From: Gambelia wislizenii
Taxonomy: Eukaryota; Chordata; Lepidosauria; Squamata; Crotaphytidae
Length of the DNA stretch: 64,000 bases
Direction of reading: 5' to 3'
Assembly: GCA_030847615.1 (NCBI GenBank)
Contig: JAUMIR010000005.1
Span: 215,682,645 to 215,746,644 of the forward strand
Both the position numbers and the translations under genes were made by a program. Shown here piece after piece: positions 34,573 to 46,032 of the stretch. Every line of letters begins with the position of its first letter. The stretch's first letter is position 1. Under the pieces are notes generated by a model. It had not been told where the DNA came from, did not search any database, and worked only from the letters and a program-made list of their open reading frames with translations.

Positions 34573-34806
34573 GGGCCAACCTAATGGTTTTAAGATACAG
34601 GAAAGTAAATGCATATTCAAGATTAGAATGCACTTCTTGATGGTAAGAGTGGTTTGGCAATGGAGTCTCTTTCTCAAGATGTCTTCAAAAAGATGCTGGA
34701 CATTTACATGCTGAGGATGTTCTAGCTTGAGTTCCTGAATTTAGCAGCAGGCTGGACATGATGGGCAGTGAGGCCCCTTTCAACTCTATGGTTCTATGAT
34801 TCTATG

Positions 34807-35050
34807 AAATGTAAAGCATGTATCACCAGGGTGAGATCAGAGATCCCCAGGAATGGGTGCAGCGAGTACACTGGTTTTAACTGTACAAATGCATTCCTGG
34901 TCTCGTGGACATCCAGGCTCAGGGTTGCATCCAGGAATGCACCCAAATGTTGAATCTGAGATTTCAGGGGGAGTGTAACCACACATCCAGCACTGACGGA
35001 ATCCCTATTCCCTAATCTGCCTCATGGCTGACCAAGAGCACCTTTTGACT
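34807..35050 (-). mobile_element. Old L2-like LINE fragment
   Basis: The minus frame from 34982 reads IQHLGAFLDATLSLDV...ISDLTLVIHAL, matching the HSLGVLLDPTLQM...IRDLETVVHALV section of the L2-like copy at 8402-9100. It directly abuts the 3' end of the old CR1. Confidence 0.7.
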
Positions 35051-37690
35051 TGCCTGGGCTGTGGCATATAAACAAGGTTCTCTGAATAGGGATTGGGGAA
35101 CTCTAGCTCAAATGAAGCCTTGTGAGCAGCCTTTCTCCGTTTTTGCAAAATTTGAATAAAGCCTTCTTCAACATTGGTGAATTACACCTTTCATACTGTT
35201 TCTGGATTCACCAATGGTTCTTGCTAAAGTTTCGTTTAACCATGCAAAGAGCTCTGTGGGTGGGCACTTCAAAATGCAACCTTATGAAGACAGCTCCTGG
35301 GGCAAACCATTTGTGTAAAGTAGCTCTTCATGTGTTCGGGTGATTTCAAGCAGGCAAATGGAGACTTTTTAAATAAATAAATAAAAGAGGTGGTATACTG
35401 ACATGGTGAAAATTGCAGCAGTCACCCAGAGAGCTGCCTCAAATAAATGTCTTGTCACAGGGAGCTGCTGCCATGTAGTTGCATTTCAAGCAGCCAATTG
35501 CACAGTAGGTTGCATGCAGAAACTGAGCTTTAATCACAGTCTGCTAAGTTCTATATTTACTCAATTCTGTTTAACACCAATAAAGTACCTGCAATCTTCA
35601 AAATGATCCACAGATGTTAAAAGCTACAACATCTTGGTCTGCATGGTCTGGTTTGACAGACATGAACCAGGAATGAGGAAACGCAAGCAGCAAAGCAGCT
35701 GCTCTTTCATGAACTGATGGTCTGCCACGTTGGTTCTTTCCATGCCATAATAGTTAATAAAATGAGTTTAATGACAGATGTGATGGCTATGAAGTATATA
35801 ACCCAATTCCAGTTTAATGGAACACTTGGACAACTGGGCAGTGTAACTGCTGATCTGCAAAATAGTTTTAGTGCAATGTGAATGTAAATCTAACCCAATA
35901 TGCCAGTTTCAGAAAAACACATGCAGATGCTTCATTTTAAGCAGATTGCTCTTCTGAGAGTGCTCACAGCAGGACAGCTTCAACACTGTATGTTTCTCAC
36001 TTTTGTAAGTATTAAACTTACCAAATCAAAACATTTACTGCCTTCTCCTTATGAAGTAGAATCATTTATGCCCCCCCCCCAAAAGCTAACTACAGATAAT
36101 TTTATTCACAAAGGATCCTGGTGGGTCCCTATTAAAGATGTGGCAATCAAAGCCTTAATGAGGTCTTAAACCAATGGAAGATTTTGAAAACCCAACAGTG
36201 AATGTTTACTGTTCATAAGAGATTATTTAATCATTGTGCCATTAAGTGATAAAATTACTTCGTGCCATAGCCTTTCATACACTCTTTCAGCCAAGTTAAA
36301 GGCAATAAAATGGTGAGTAGCATGAGATTCCCTTCAACTGAAACTACCTACCTATGCATGAGAAGAGTTGTACTTTAGGGAAGGGGTAAGAATCCTGCAG
36401 TCAGTGGGCCATGTTTAGCCTCTAGGACCTTTTTTTTTTTTTTGGCAGCTATTGGATTCTCCTAAATCTGGCGAAAGACTCAGCCAATACATTTGGCCCC
36501 CCAATTGATATTTCCACTCTTGGAAGCCTCCACTCCTATGATTTTACTTTAAACTATTGCCTCTGCTTCTTGTTTTGCCAAGTACCCACTATAAGGGTTT
36601 TGCAAAACTGGAAACGGACTTCTGTGTAGTCTGGTAAAGTAGATCTAAGATATATGATAATGATAGTGTTGACAGTGCAGTTACATATAGGATTATTTCC
36701 CTCCTCCCTTTATTCTACTGTTGAGATTCAATGATGCGGCAAGACATAGGAGGGTGATGAGAGTATGCTATATTTATTATTACCAGTAGTCCAACTGGTG
36801 ACATCACCCTGATCATCCCCCTGCTCCCCTTTAAGACATTTTGTGATATAGGCTAGCACTTCCCTCTTATGGCCCCACATTCCCTCACACTATCAGTTCC
36901 ACAGTTGCCTGCCTAAGCCTCTTGCAGGTTAGTAGGAGCAGAGCATAACTGCTGCCATCACCCTTTGTTTCTGCCCTCTGTATCTTGTCCCTGGTGCCTG
37001 GGTACCTTGACTTGTCTCTCTCTCAATCCTGGGCAAGACTGCTTGATGGTGCCTCTGATGGTATTATAACAGGCTGGCACTGCTGTAAAATTGTTTATCC
37101 TAGCTCATTTGCTGCCAGCAATGATGCCCTGGCACCCTCTCTACCTCAATATGGTCCCAAACAATGCTGTGCCATTCCTGTGGTGATTTCGACTGCCTGC
37201 CTTCCATCTAACACCTAAGTAGCAACATCAGCAACTAGGGACAATTGGCGTTTGATACCTAAAATACATAGACTCATTAAACATGCAAATTAACAAGAAA
37301 GAAAAATGGAAGATTAAGCTAGGATATTCCACAAAATGAAAGGAAATTAAGAAAAACTCCATCAGAAAAATCTCACCACAAGTCTTTCACAATCTGTTAC
37401 CAACAGAAATGAAGATAACACTGGAGGAGATTGACTATATAACTTGAGTGAGTTCACATAATCCCCATAAACACTGTGATTGGAAACTTCTGGTCAGATT
37501 TATGTCCCAGATTTATGCACATTAGAGCTGTCAACGAGGAAAGCCCGGCCCCCTCCTTCCCCTCCATATCACATCATCTCAGTGTCTTCCTTCTGTGGCC
37601 ATGTTGGAGCCTAGGGATGGAAAGAATATGCGTATTTATTCGTTTCTAAGTAAAAAACCCAAAACTTTTCCAACAGTTGACATACCCCTG
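35051..37690. other. No recognised feature
   Basis: About 2.6 kb of non-coding DNA. A T15-type run is at 36430-36444 and a C10 run at 36071-36080. No exon, SINE or transposon termini recognised. Confidence 0.4.
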
Positions 37691-37940
37691 ATGGGGGAGA
37701 ACAATGGACCAGTGAGAATTTTGAGCAGTTTTCTTCCAAACATCCCAAAGTGTTGCAGAGGAGTTATTCTGTGGAGAAAAACATGTGTGTGTTTCCTGTA
37801 CAGAAAACCTGTTTTATGCACAGAAAAGGTGGGTGTTGGTGCACCCACATGTTTTCTCCACACAATAATTCCTCAGCAATATTTCAGAAAGCTTGAGTAT
37901 GGGGAGAATACTGTAGAGGAATATTTATTTTCTCCCATGG
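37691..37940. repeat. Foldback (imperfect inverted repeat, about 250 bp)
   Basis: The core arms 37757-37788 (GAGTTATTCTGTGGAGAAAA...) and 37847-37877 (inverted GAATTATTGTGTGGAGAAAA) pair well, and weaker pairing extends outward to about 37691 and 37940, where ATGGGGGAGAA faces TTCTCCCAT. The loop is around 37805-37830. It lies in a 197-codon open frame (37595-38188) without a recognisable domain. Probably a MITE, but termini and target duplication are not clear. Confidence 0.7.
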
Positions 37941-38184
37941 TGGGGCGAGACCTAGCACAATTATTTGTCCCCACAGGTGAGGATGAAATGGTCAAGGTTT
38001 TACATCCCTATTGGACACATATTGCCAAGCTTTTCCCACTAGCCTTGGACATCTGGAGCTCATCAGTTTCAAAAGACTGCTGTTCTGCTCAAAAACTGAA
38101 TGGGGCCAATCCAATGCACTTTGCAGCTCATACAAATCAGTCTGAATCAACAAAAATGCTTGCACGCTCCCAATTAAAATATAA
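37941..38184. other. No recognised feature
   Basis: Short stretch between the foldback and the CR1 element; may contain the extreme 5' portion of the latter. Confidence 0.35.
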
Positions 38185-38259
38185 ATAACAAGGGCTAACT
38201 AGAAGAGCTGGGACAGATGAGGCTTCAGAATACTGTGAGTGTGAGGGGTGATGTAAGAC

Positions 38260-38806
38260 TAATAGAAACAGTGGTAGGAGACTCTCTGCTGAGGGGTACA
38301 GAATCAATAGTTTGCGGGACTGATAAGATGTCTTGAGAGGTGTGCTGTCTCCCAGGTGCAAAAATCTGTGATGTAATGGAGAGACTGATGAGACTCATGA
38401 AGCCTACTGACTGTTATCCCTTCCTTTAGGTCCATGTGGGAACCAACGATACTGCAAGGCATGGCCTTCAGAATATCGAAAGGGATTATGAGGCTTTGGG
38501 TAGGAAGCTGAAGGACTTGGATGGACAAGTAGTCATTTAGTCTGTACTTCCAGTGGAAGGGCATGGCCCAGGAAGGGAGAGAAAGATAGTGGAGGTGAAC
38601 TGGCTGCACAGATGGTGCCACCAGGAATGGTTTGGCTTCCTGGACTATGGGGTACAGTTTCATGGAGATGGACTACTGGCAAGGAATAGGTTGCACCTCA
38701 GAGCAGTTGGCAGGAATGTTTTTGCTAAGAGCCTGAAAGATCTTATCAGGAGGGCTTTAAACCGAGTTGTGTTGGAGAGGGAGACGGTACACTATACTAA
38801 TGCATA
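38260..38806 (+). pseudogene. CR1 ORF1 remnant with SGNH-esterase motifs
   Basis: In shifted frames: VVGDSLLRGTE at about 38271-38303 (GDSL block with nucleophile Ser), VHVGTNDTARH at about 38431-38463 (GTND block), and NRLHLRAVGRNVFAKSL at about 38684-38734, containing the H that normally completes the catalytic site. CR1 ORF1 proteins are known to carry such an esterase domain. The N-terminal zinc-finger part is not seen. A stop occurs near 38538. Confidence 0.82.
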
Positions 38807-38807
38807 G

Positions 38808-39735
38808 AGCATGGGAAATAAAGAGTATGAAATTGAACTCTTAGCACAGGAAAGCAAATATGGTTTAATAGGTATCACTGAAACCTTATGGTTGGAATGT
38901 AGTAATAAAGGGGTATAACCTATTTCAGAGAAATAGACCAAACAGGAAGGGTACTGGAGCAGCATTATACATTAAGGATGTGTGCACCTGTGAACAGATC
39001 CATTACTTAAATCCTGGGAGCCAGGTTGAGAGCATCTGGGTAAAAATCAGGGGGGAGAGAAACAGCAGAGATATCGTTGTGGGGGTCTACTACAGACCTC
39101 CAAGCCAAACTGAGGACTTGGATGATGTCTCCCTATAAGAGACAACTGCACATTCAGACAGGAGAGATGTAGTAATAATGGGGGAATTTAACTATCCTGA
39201 TATTTGTTGGAAGTCCAACTCTGCCAAAAATTTAAAATCCAACGAATTCCTCACTTGCCTTGCAGACAATTTCATTGCCCAGAAGGTGGAAGAGGCAACA
39301 AGGGAATCAGCTATTTTAGATCTGATCCTAACCAACAGAGATGATCTGGTTAATGGGGTGGAAGTGGTGTGATCCTTAAGAAGGACTGACCATGTTCTCC
39401 TGGAGTTTGTTATACAGAGGAAAGGGATGCCAAGTGTAGTCAGACATGCCTTATAGACTTTAATAAAGATGATTTCAGAAAACTTAGGAGTTCATGAGGG
39501 ATGGGAGTTTCTAAAATGTGAGATATTGAAGGCACAACTTCAAACAGTTCCAATGAGGAGGAAAAATGGGAGGTGTCTAAAGGAACCAGTATGGATATCT
39601 AAAGAACTTTCAACTGAGCTAAGACTTAGAAGGAACATGTACAAGAAATGGAAAAAGGGAGAAATCACTAAAGAAGAATTCAAACAAATAGCCAGCTCAT
39701 GTAGAGGGAAAATCAGAAAAGCAAAAGCATAGGTA
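38808..39735 (+). pseudogene. CR1 ORF2 remnant: apurinic-type endonuclease and linker
   Basis: GLIGITETLWLE near 38858, GVYYRPPSQTED near 39079, [11 protein letters not shown] near 39181 and [15 protein letters not shown] near 39315 are hallmarks of the CR1/L2 EEP endonuclease, which nicks target DNA. The linker with ELRLRRNMYKKWKK and QIASSCRGKIRKAKA follows. It is broken by stops, such as in LDDVSL* near 39135. Confidence 0.85.
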
Positions 39736-41489
39736 GAGCTCAGGCTTGCTAGAGAGGTTAAAAACAATAAAAAGGGCTTTGGGGGATATGTCCATAGCAA
39801 AAGAAAGAACAAGGAAATGGTAGGACCACTGGGGGGAGAAGGTGGTGAAATGTTAACAGAGGACAGAGAAAAGGCAGAGCTACTAAACCCCTTCTTTGCC
39901 TCGGTCTTCTCCCAAAAAGGAGAACAGTGCTCAACCTGGAGAAAATGGAGCAGATGATGCAGTAGGGGAAATGCAGCATAGAATAGATAAAGATGTTGTT
40001 CGGGAATACCTGGCCAGTATAAATGAATTCAAGTCTCCAGGTCCAGATGAACTACATCTAAGGGTACTAAAAGAACTGGCAGAAGTAATCCCAGAACCAC
40101 TGGCAATAATCTTTGAGAAATCCTGGAGAACAGAAGAGGTCCCAGCAGACTGGAGGAGGGCAAATGTTGTCCCCATCTTTAAAAAAAAAAGAGGGGGGAG
40201 AAGACACAAATAATCATCACCCAGTCAGCCTGATATCAATACTAGGAAAGATTCTAGAGCAGATCATTAAACAGACAATCTGTAAGCACTTAGAAAGGAA
40301 TGCTCTGATCACTAAAAGTCAACATGGATTTTTGAAAAACAAATCACGCCAGACTAATTTTATCTCTTTTTTTTGATAGAGTTACATACTTGGTAAATGA
40401 AGGGAATGTATGAATGTAGTGGATCTTGATTTCAGTAAGGCCTTTGACAAAGTCTCCCATGATATTCTTGCAAAAAAGTTAATAACATGCAGGCTAGACA
40501 ATGCAACTGTTAGGTGGATTTGTAATTGGTTGATGTGCTGAATCCAAAGAGTAGTCACCAATTGCTCCTCTTCATCTTGGAGAGAAGTGACCAGTGGGGT
40601 GCCACAGGGTTCTGTCCTGGGCCCAGTGCTATTCAACATCTTTATCAATGACTTGGATGAGGGAATAGAGGGTATGCTTATCAGGTTTGCAGATCACACC
40701 AAATTAGGAGGGGTAGCTAATACCCTGGAGGACAGGATCAGAATCCAAAATGACCTTAACAGATTAGAAAGGTGGGCCAAAACTAACCAAATGAATTTCA
40801 ACAGGGAGAAATGTAGGATACTACACTTGGGCAGTAAAAATGAAATATACTGATATAGGATGGGTGAAACCTGGCTTGATGGCAGTACCTGCGAAAGGGA
40901 TCTAGGAGTCTTGGTGGACCACAAGCTGAACATGAGTTAGCAGCATGACACAGCAGCTAAAAAAGCCAATGCGATTCAAGGATGCATCAATAGGAACATA
41001 GTGTCTAGATCAAGGGAAGTAATAGTGCCACTCTATTCTGCTTTAGTCAGACTTTACCTGGAATACTGTGTCTAGTTCTGGGCACCATAATTACAGAAAG
41101 ATATTGAGAAGCTGGAACGTATCCAGAGGAGGGCGACCAAAATGGTGAGAGATCTGGAAGCCATGCCTTATGAGAAGAAGCTTGGGAAGCTAGGTATGTT
41201 TAGCCTGGAGAAGAGAAGGTTAAGAAGGAACATGATAGCCATGTTTAAATATTTGAAGAGATGTCATACTGAGGATGGAGCAAGCTTGTTTTCTGCTGCC
41301 CCAGAGACTAGGACACGGAGCAATGGGTTCAAATTACAGGAAAAGAGATTCCATCTAAACATTAGGAAGAACTTCCTGACAGTAAGAGTGGTGCGGCAGT
41401 GGAATGCACTGCCTTGGAGTGTGGTGGAGTCTACTTCTTTGGAGGTTTTTCAACAGAGGCTGGATGGCCATCTGTCGGGAATGATTTGA
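39736..41489 (+). pseudogene. CR1 ORF2 remnant: reverse transcriptase
   Basis: Blocks in order: NEFKSPGPDELHLRVLKELA (about 40023), ILGKILEQIIKQTICKHLE (about 40238), SQHGFLKNKSRQTN (about 40318), [15 protein letters not shown] (about 40593), FADHTKLGG (about 40686), then MVRDLEAMPYEKK through QRLDGHLSGMI, ending at 41489. The catalytic FADD is changed to FADH, so the polymerase site is lost as well as the frame. Confidence 0.9.
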
Positions 41490-41575
41490 TTATGTATTCC
41501 TGCATGGCAGGGGGTTGGACTGGATGGCCCTTGTGGTCTCTTCCAATTCTATGATTCTATGATTCCATGAAATAC

Positions 41576-42490
41576 AAATAGTCCTACAACAGTAGTATGA
41601 TTGTTAGGTATTAGGAATTTTATAGGTATTTTAAAATTTCTGACCTCTGCCCATTCTCCTGAACAAATAAGAAAAGGAAAAAGTGGATAAAGGATTTATT
41701 CTGAGAGAGGTCAACTAGTAATTAGATTAGACAACAGGGCATGATTTACAAAAGCAAGCGTAACTTGAAAGCAACTTAGTGCTAAGAAGTGAACCACAGT
41801 TCCTCCACTGAAGGAGCTATTTGGGATTTCTTCCCAAGGACAACAGCACCTTCAGAGGAGAATTTTCCTTGGGATGGCAGCAGGGGAAGGATAAATCCCT
41901 GCTCTGCAAGTGCTGGGATCTTGATCATTATCAACCCACCACCATCATTGTCCATTGATGTAAATGCAAAGTTACATTAAATGTCATGACTAGTTAAATG
42001 AAGTGCCCTGGAGTGTCATCATGAAAAACAAAGAAAGCAGACAACTATAGTAGCATTACAATCATTCAGTCAGAGGACTTTGTGAAGGTAATATGCTCTG
42101 AACAAATGTGAGTGAGTAGACTCAGGGCAAACATATTCCTGCTTTCATTCTGTGCTCACTTTGACCCTGGTAGCAGTGGCCTCCTCTATATGCCTCATCC
42201 ATTGCTCCACAGAAACAAACCTTGTGGCAAGGATAAGGCAGAGACAGGGATAGCTTTGGACATTCTCAAAACCCATTGGGGAAATTAAACTCTACACAGT
42301 TCCTGATGAGGGGAAGCATCCTTGATCACATGCAGCATAATTCTCCCAAAGAGCATATTGGGGCTTGTTGCCCCAGTCAAGTTCCAATGGAAAATAAGGT
42401 CATGTGGACAAATCCCAGTGAAAAGACAGCCCCTGGGGTTTGGAGGCCAAGTACACCAGTCATTTTTCCACAAGGAAACACTGCAGTTGT
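41576..42490. other. No recognised feature
   Basis: Unique-looking non-coding DNA between two CR1 copies. Confidence 0.4.
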
Positions 42491-44373
42491 TCATAGAATC
42501 ATAGAATTGCAGAGTTGGAAGAGACCACGAGGGCCATCCAGTCCAACCCCCCTGCCACACAGGAAATCTTGATCAAAGCATCCCTGACAGATGGCCATCC
42601 AGCCTCTGTTTAAAGACCTCCAAGGAAGGAGACCCCACCATGCTCCGAGGGAGTGTGTTCCACTGCCGAACAGCTCTTACTGTCAAAAAGTTCCTCCTCA
42701 TGTTGAGGTAGAATCTCTGTTCCTGGAGCTTGCACCCATTGCTCCGTGTTCCAGTCTCTGGAGCAGCAGAAAACAAGCCTGCTCCATCCTCAGCGTGACA
42801 TCCCTTCAAATACTTAAACAGGGCTATCATATCGCCTCTTAACCATCTTTTTTCCAGGCTAAACATACCCAGCTCCCTAAGTCTCTCCTCATAAGGCATC
42901 GTTTCCAGACCTTTCACCATTTTAGTTGCCCTTCTCTGGACACGCTCCAATTTGTCAATATCCTTTCTGAATTGTGGTGCCCAGAACTGGACACAGTATT
43001 CTAGGTCATAGTCTGACCAAGGCAGAATAGAGTGGCACTATTACTTCCCTTGATCTAGACACTATACTTCTATTGATACAGCCCAAAATCGCATTGGCCT
43101 TTTTAGCTGCCGCATCACACTGTTGGCTCATGTTCAACTTGTGGTCTACTAGGACTCCTAGATCCCTTTCGCATGTAGTCTCATTCAGCCAGGTCTCTCC
43201 CATCCTATATTTATGCATTTCATTTTTCCGCCCTAAATGCAGTACTTTACATTTCTCCGTATTGAATTTCATTTTATTAGCTTTGGCCCAGCTCTCCAGT
43301 CTATCCAGGTCATTCTGAATTTTGATCCTGTCCTCTAGGGTATTAGCTACTCCTCCCAATTTGGTGTCATCAGCAAATTTGATAAGTATGCCCCTAATTC
43401 CCTCATCTAAGTCATTGATAAAGATGTTGAATAGCACTGGGCCCAGGACAGAACCCTGTGGCACCCCACTGGTCACATCTTTCCAAGATGAAGAGGAGCC
43501 ACTGCTGAGCACCCTTTGGGTTCGGCCGGTCAACCAATTACAAATCCATTGAACAGTTAACTTGTCTAGCCCACATTCTACAAGCTTGTTTGCAAGAATG
43601 TCATGGGGAACCTTGTCAAAGGCCTTACTGAAATCAAGGTATGCGATGTCCACAGCATTCCCTTCATCTGCCAAGCTGGTAACTTTATCAAAAAAAGAGA
43701 TCAGATTAGTCTGGCATGACTTGTTTCTCTGAAACCCATGTTGACTTTTTGTGATTATGGCATTGCCTTCTAAATGTTCACAGACTCTCTGTTTAATGAT
43801 CTGTTCTAGAATCTTCCCTGGTATTGATGTCAGACTAACTGGACGATAGTTGTTGGGATCCTCTTTTTTCCCCTTTTTGAAGATGGGAACAACATTTGCC
43901 CTCCTCCAGTCTGCTGGGACTTCTCCTGTTCTCCAGGAGTTCTCAAATATTATTGCCAATGGCTCTGAGATTATATTTGCCAGCTCTTTTAATACTCTTG
44001 GATGTAGTTCATCTGGTCCTGGAGATTTAAATTCATTTAGATTAAGAAGGTATTCCTGTACTACCTCTTTACTTATTTTGAGCTGGATTTCCCCTATTGT
44101 GTCCTCTGTTCCATTATCCTCAGGTTGGTCCTCCTTTTCCTTTTCTGAAAACACTGAGGCAAAGAAGGTGTTGAGTAATTCTGCCTTTTCTCTGTCCCCT
44201 GTTAGAATTTTGCCATCTTCTCCACGTAGCGGCCCTATCATTTCCTTCTTCCTCCTTTTGCTGTGGACATACCCAAAAAACCCCTTTTTATTGTTCTTAA
44301 CCTCCCTAGCAAGCCTGAGCTCATTCTGCGCTTTAGCTTTTCTGACTTTACTCCTACACGTGTTCGCTATCTG
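42491..44373 (-). mobile_element. Young CR1 LINE, 5'-truncated (copy C)
   Basis: Minus-strand CR1 from the ATTCTATG-type 3' end at 42491 to a 5' junction at about 44373 (codons QIANTC of the linker). A 461-codon frame (43006-44391) contains the linker, the entire N-terminal RT (NEFKSPGPDELHPRVLKELA), [46 protein letters not shown] and FADDTKLGG. The C-terminal frame continues at 42573-42950 after a 1-base insertion near 43000 relative to copy B. The endonuclease and ORF1 are missing. It is close to copy B (3609-4969), so the two belong to the same young subfamily. Confidence 0.95.
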
Positions 44374-44403
44374 ATGTGAAGGAGAAACCAAGTCTTGGGG
44401 TGT
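44371..44403 (+). repeat. 33-bp exact direct repeat, copy 1 (at CR1 5' junction)
   Basis: Starts CTGATGTGAAGGAGAAACCA and is identical over 33 bases to 45011-45043. Its first three bases overlap the CR1 5' end, so the repeat is joined to the LINE through a CTG microhomology. Confidence 0.95.
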
Positions 44404-45010
44404 TGTTCAACTCTCCATGGTAGCAGTTAGGGAAAAATATGCTGGCAGTGTAGCAATGCAGCTGCCATCTTCAAAGGATCCAGCAGCATTTTGGGCACAG
44501 TGCCTAGGGCCTACGGAAATGTTACTTTTTTTACAGGAATTGGGCTGGAAAACAAAATTTCAAAATAAAAATATATTTTCATCCACACAAAAAAAGAGTT
44601 CCTAGGGCTTGCAAAAACCTTAATGCAGCCCTGGGATCCAGAAGGTAAGATCTCACCCCTTGGGGACAGGGAAGTGTGGGTTTTATGACTGTGAGAAAAA
44701 TCAAGGTATGCCATGTTACCCAGCTTGCTTCTGCTTGGGGAAAAATTAAGTAGTGGTGTTCACTTATGCAGAGTATCCTTATTGAATTCCTTGCAGCAAC
44801 TCTAAAGAAAACCAACTTGCACATGGCTTGTAAAACTAGTATATGAAGCCATCTTCCTTTAATAACGTTTTGATGTATTTAATCTCAGCTGTTACCTGTA
44901 TCTTGTTTTATTTATTTTTATTTATTTTTTTCCCATAGCAATATAGAGATTCAATGTGAGAACCATGAGGAAATAAGAAGTATCATGTTGTGTGGCTGTA
45001 GCAGGAGAAA
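44404..45010. other. 607-bp segment between 33-bp repeats, unclassified
   Basis: AT-rich DNA with no recognised termini or coding frame. Flanked by the 33-bp direct repeats, it could be an insertion with an unusually long duplication, or the local source region of the CR1 junction filler. Confidence 0.5.
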
Positions 45011-45043
45011 CTGATGTGAAGGAGAAACCAAGTCTTGGGGTGT
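45011..45043 (+). repeat. 33-bp exact direct repeat, copy 2
   Basis: Identical to 44371-44403 in the same orientation, 640 bp further on; the flanking bases differ on both sides. Confidence 0.95.
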
Positions 45044-45179
45044 ATACAAAAGCTTTTATTCCACAAATTTGTAAAGATCCTGAGACCCAACCTCTCATCC
45101 ACATTATTTTTTATTGGATGCTTCCAGTTCCTTCTACTTTTGTTCCAGGGAAAGAGCTCATTTTGGGACCTGTATTTAG

Positions 45180-45255
45180 TTTTAACCGTCAGCTTGATAA
45201 AAGCATTGAAAAGCTAGAAAAGATTCAGAGGAGAGTGACAAGAATTTTTTAAAAA
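45180..45255 (+). mobile_element. Tiny old CR1 fragment
   Basis: The frame FNRQLDKSIEKLEKIQRRVTRIF corresponds to FRKDIDKLERVQRRATKMV of the CR1 copies here. It is isolated and very diverged; low certainty because the match is short. Confidence 0.4.
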
Positions 45256-46032
45256 ATCTGCCCAGAATGTAATGGGATATACAAAGCCTAGAAGGTAATG
45301 AAGGAATAAGTCGAACATTTGTGAATATTAAAAAAAAATAATAATCAGAAATAAGAGGAGGAATAACTGTTCATTCTATAGCATACAACAAAGATGTAAT
45401 GGATTTAAAATACTAATTAGGTTATGGTTTAAGGTAAAAGATTTTTAATTTTAAAATAAAGGCTTTAGTAATGGGATTAGCTTTTGCCTTGGAGACTGCA
45501 GAATTCTCTTCCTCCAAGTGTACAAGAGAAAGTTTATCGGGTATCTGCCATGGATGATTTATTACCAGCTGTATTAGCTATATGTGCTCCCAAGACAAAG
45601 TCCATATGATTCTGTGACAGTTTGGGCAGTATTTCCCTCAGTCTTTGAACTCTGTATCTTCTGTTTCCTTTGGAGAAATTTGTGAAGAACAAAAGAACAA
45701 AGATCACAATGAAGGAGAGGGCGCTGCTGTCATTACCTGGCAGCACTGGGAAGCCCATGAGTCTATATTTATGTGAATGTAGCTAGAAGTGGGGGTTGGC
45801 CCACAGAGTGTTCTGGAGAGGAGTAGATGTGTGTGTAGAAGAGTAAGACATATTTGATGCAAGTCTTTGGTGGGAAAGAATCCTTCAGAGAGAAAGGCTA
45901 GGGGCAAGTTTCTTTTGCTTCCAACTTGACAGCAGTAGAAGGAAACTTGATAGTAGTAGAAGGAAACTTTTACTACAGACATGGGTCTGCAGAAAGCAGG
46001 ATTGTAGGACAGCATTGGGCAGGTTTTAGGCC
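45256..46032. other. No recognised feature
   Basis: Non-coding DNA. Nothing recognised. Confidence 0.4.

Larger units (their letters stand above)
32886..34806 (+). mobile_element. Old CR1 LINE carrying two later insertions
   Basis: Plus-strand, diverged CR1. Left block 32886-33216 encodes a decayed EPLSIIFEK...NYRPVSLISISGKILE...NKSCQTNL...YLDFS. The next codons (KEFEMDPHDTLMSKLIKCG) resume only after a younger CR1 piece at 33217-33466. A further block reaches the DLGIIVDLKLNMTQQCDAAA region near 34015, where a second repeat intrudes (34019-34572). The 3' end then returns at 34573-34806, ending in GGTTCTATGATTCTATG. Roughly 330 bp of CR1 expected between the last two blocks is missing. Stops and frameshifts are numerous. 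Confidence 0.85.
38185..41575 (+). mobile_element. Near full-length but degenerate CR1 LINE
   Basis: Plus-strand CR1 of about 3.4 kb: ORF1 esterase region, ORF2 endonuclease, reverse transcriptase, and a 3' end with ATTCTATGATTCTATGATTCC at about 41550-41570. It is much longer than the other copies and is the only one here that keeps ORF1 and the endonuclease. Every domain has stops or frameshifts, for example TAA after the FKKKRGGRRHK stretch near 40211, so it is inactive. Confidence 0.92.

Noticed and set aside
37595..38188. 197-codon plus-strand frame as a host gene
   Set aside because: Spans a palindrome, has no recognisable domain or splice context, and lies just upstream of a CR1; kept only as a foldback observation.
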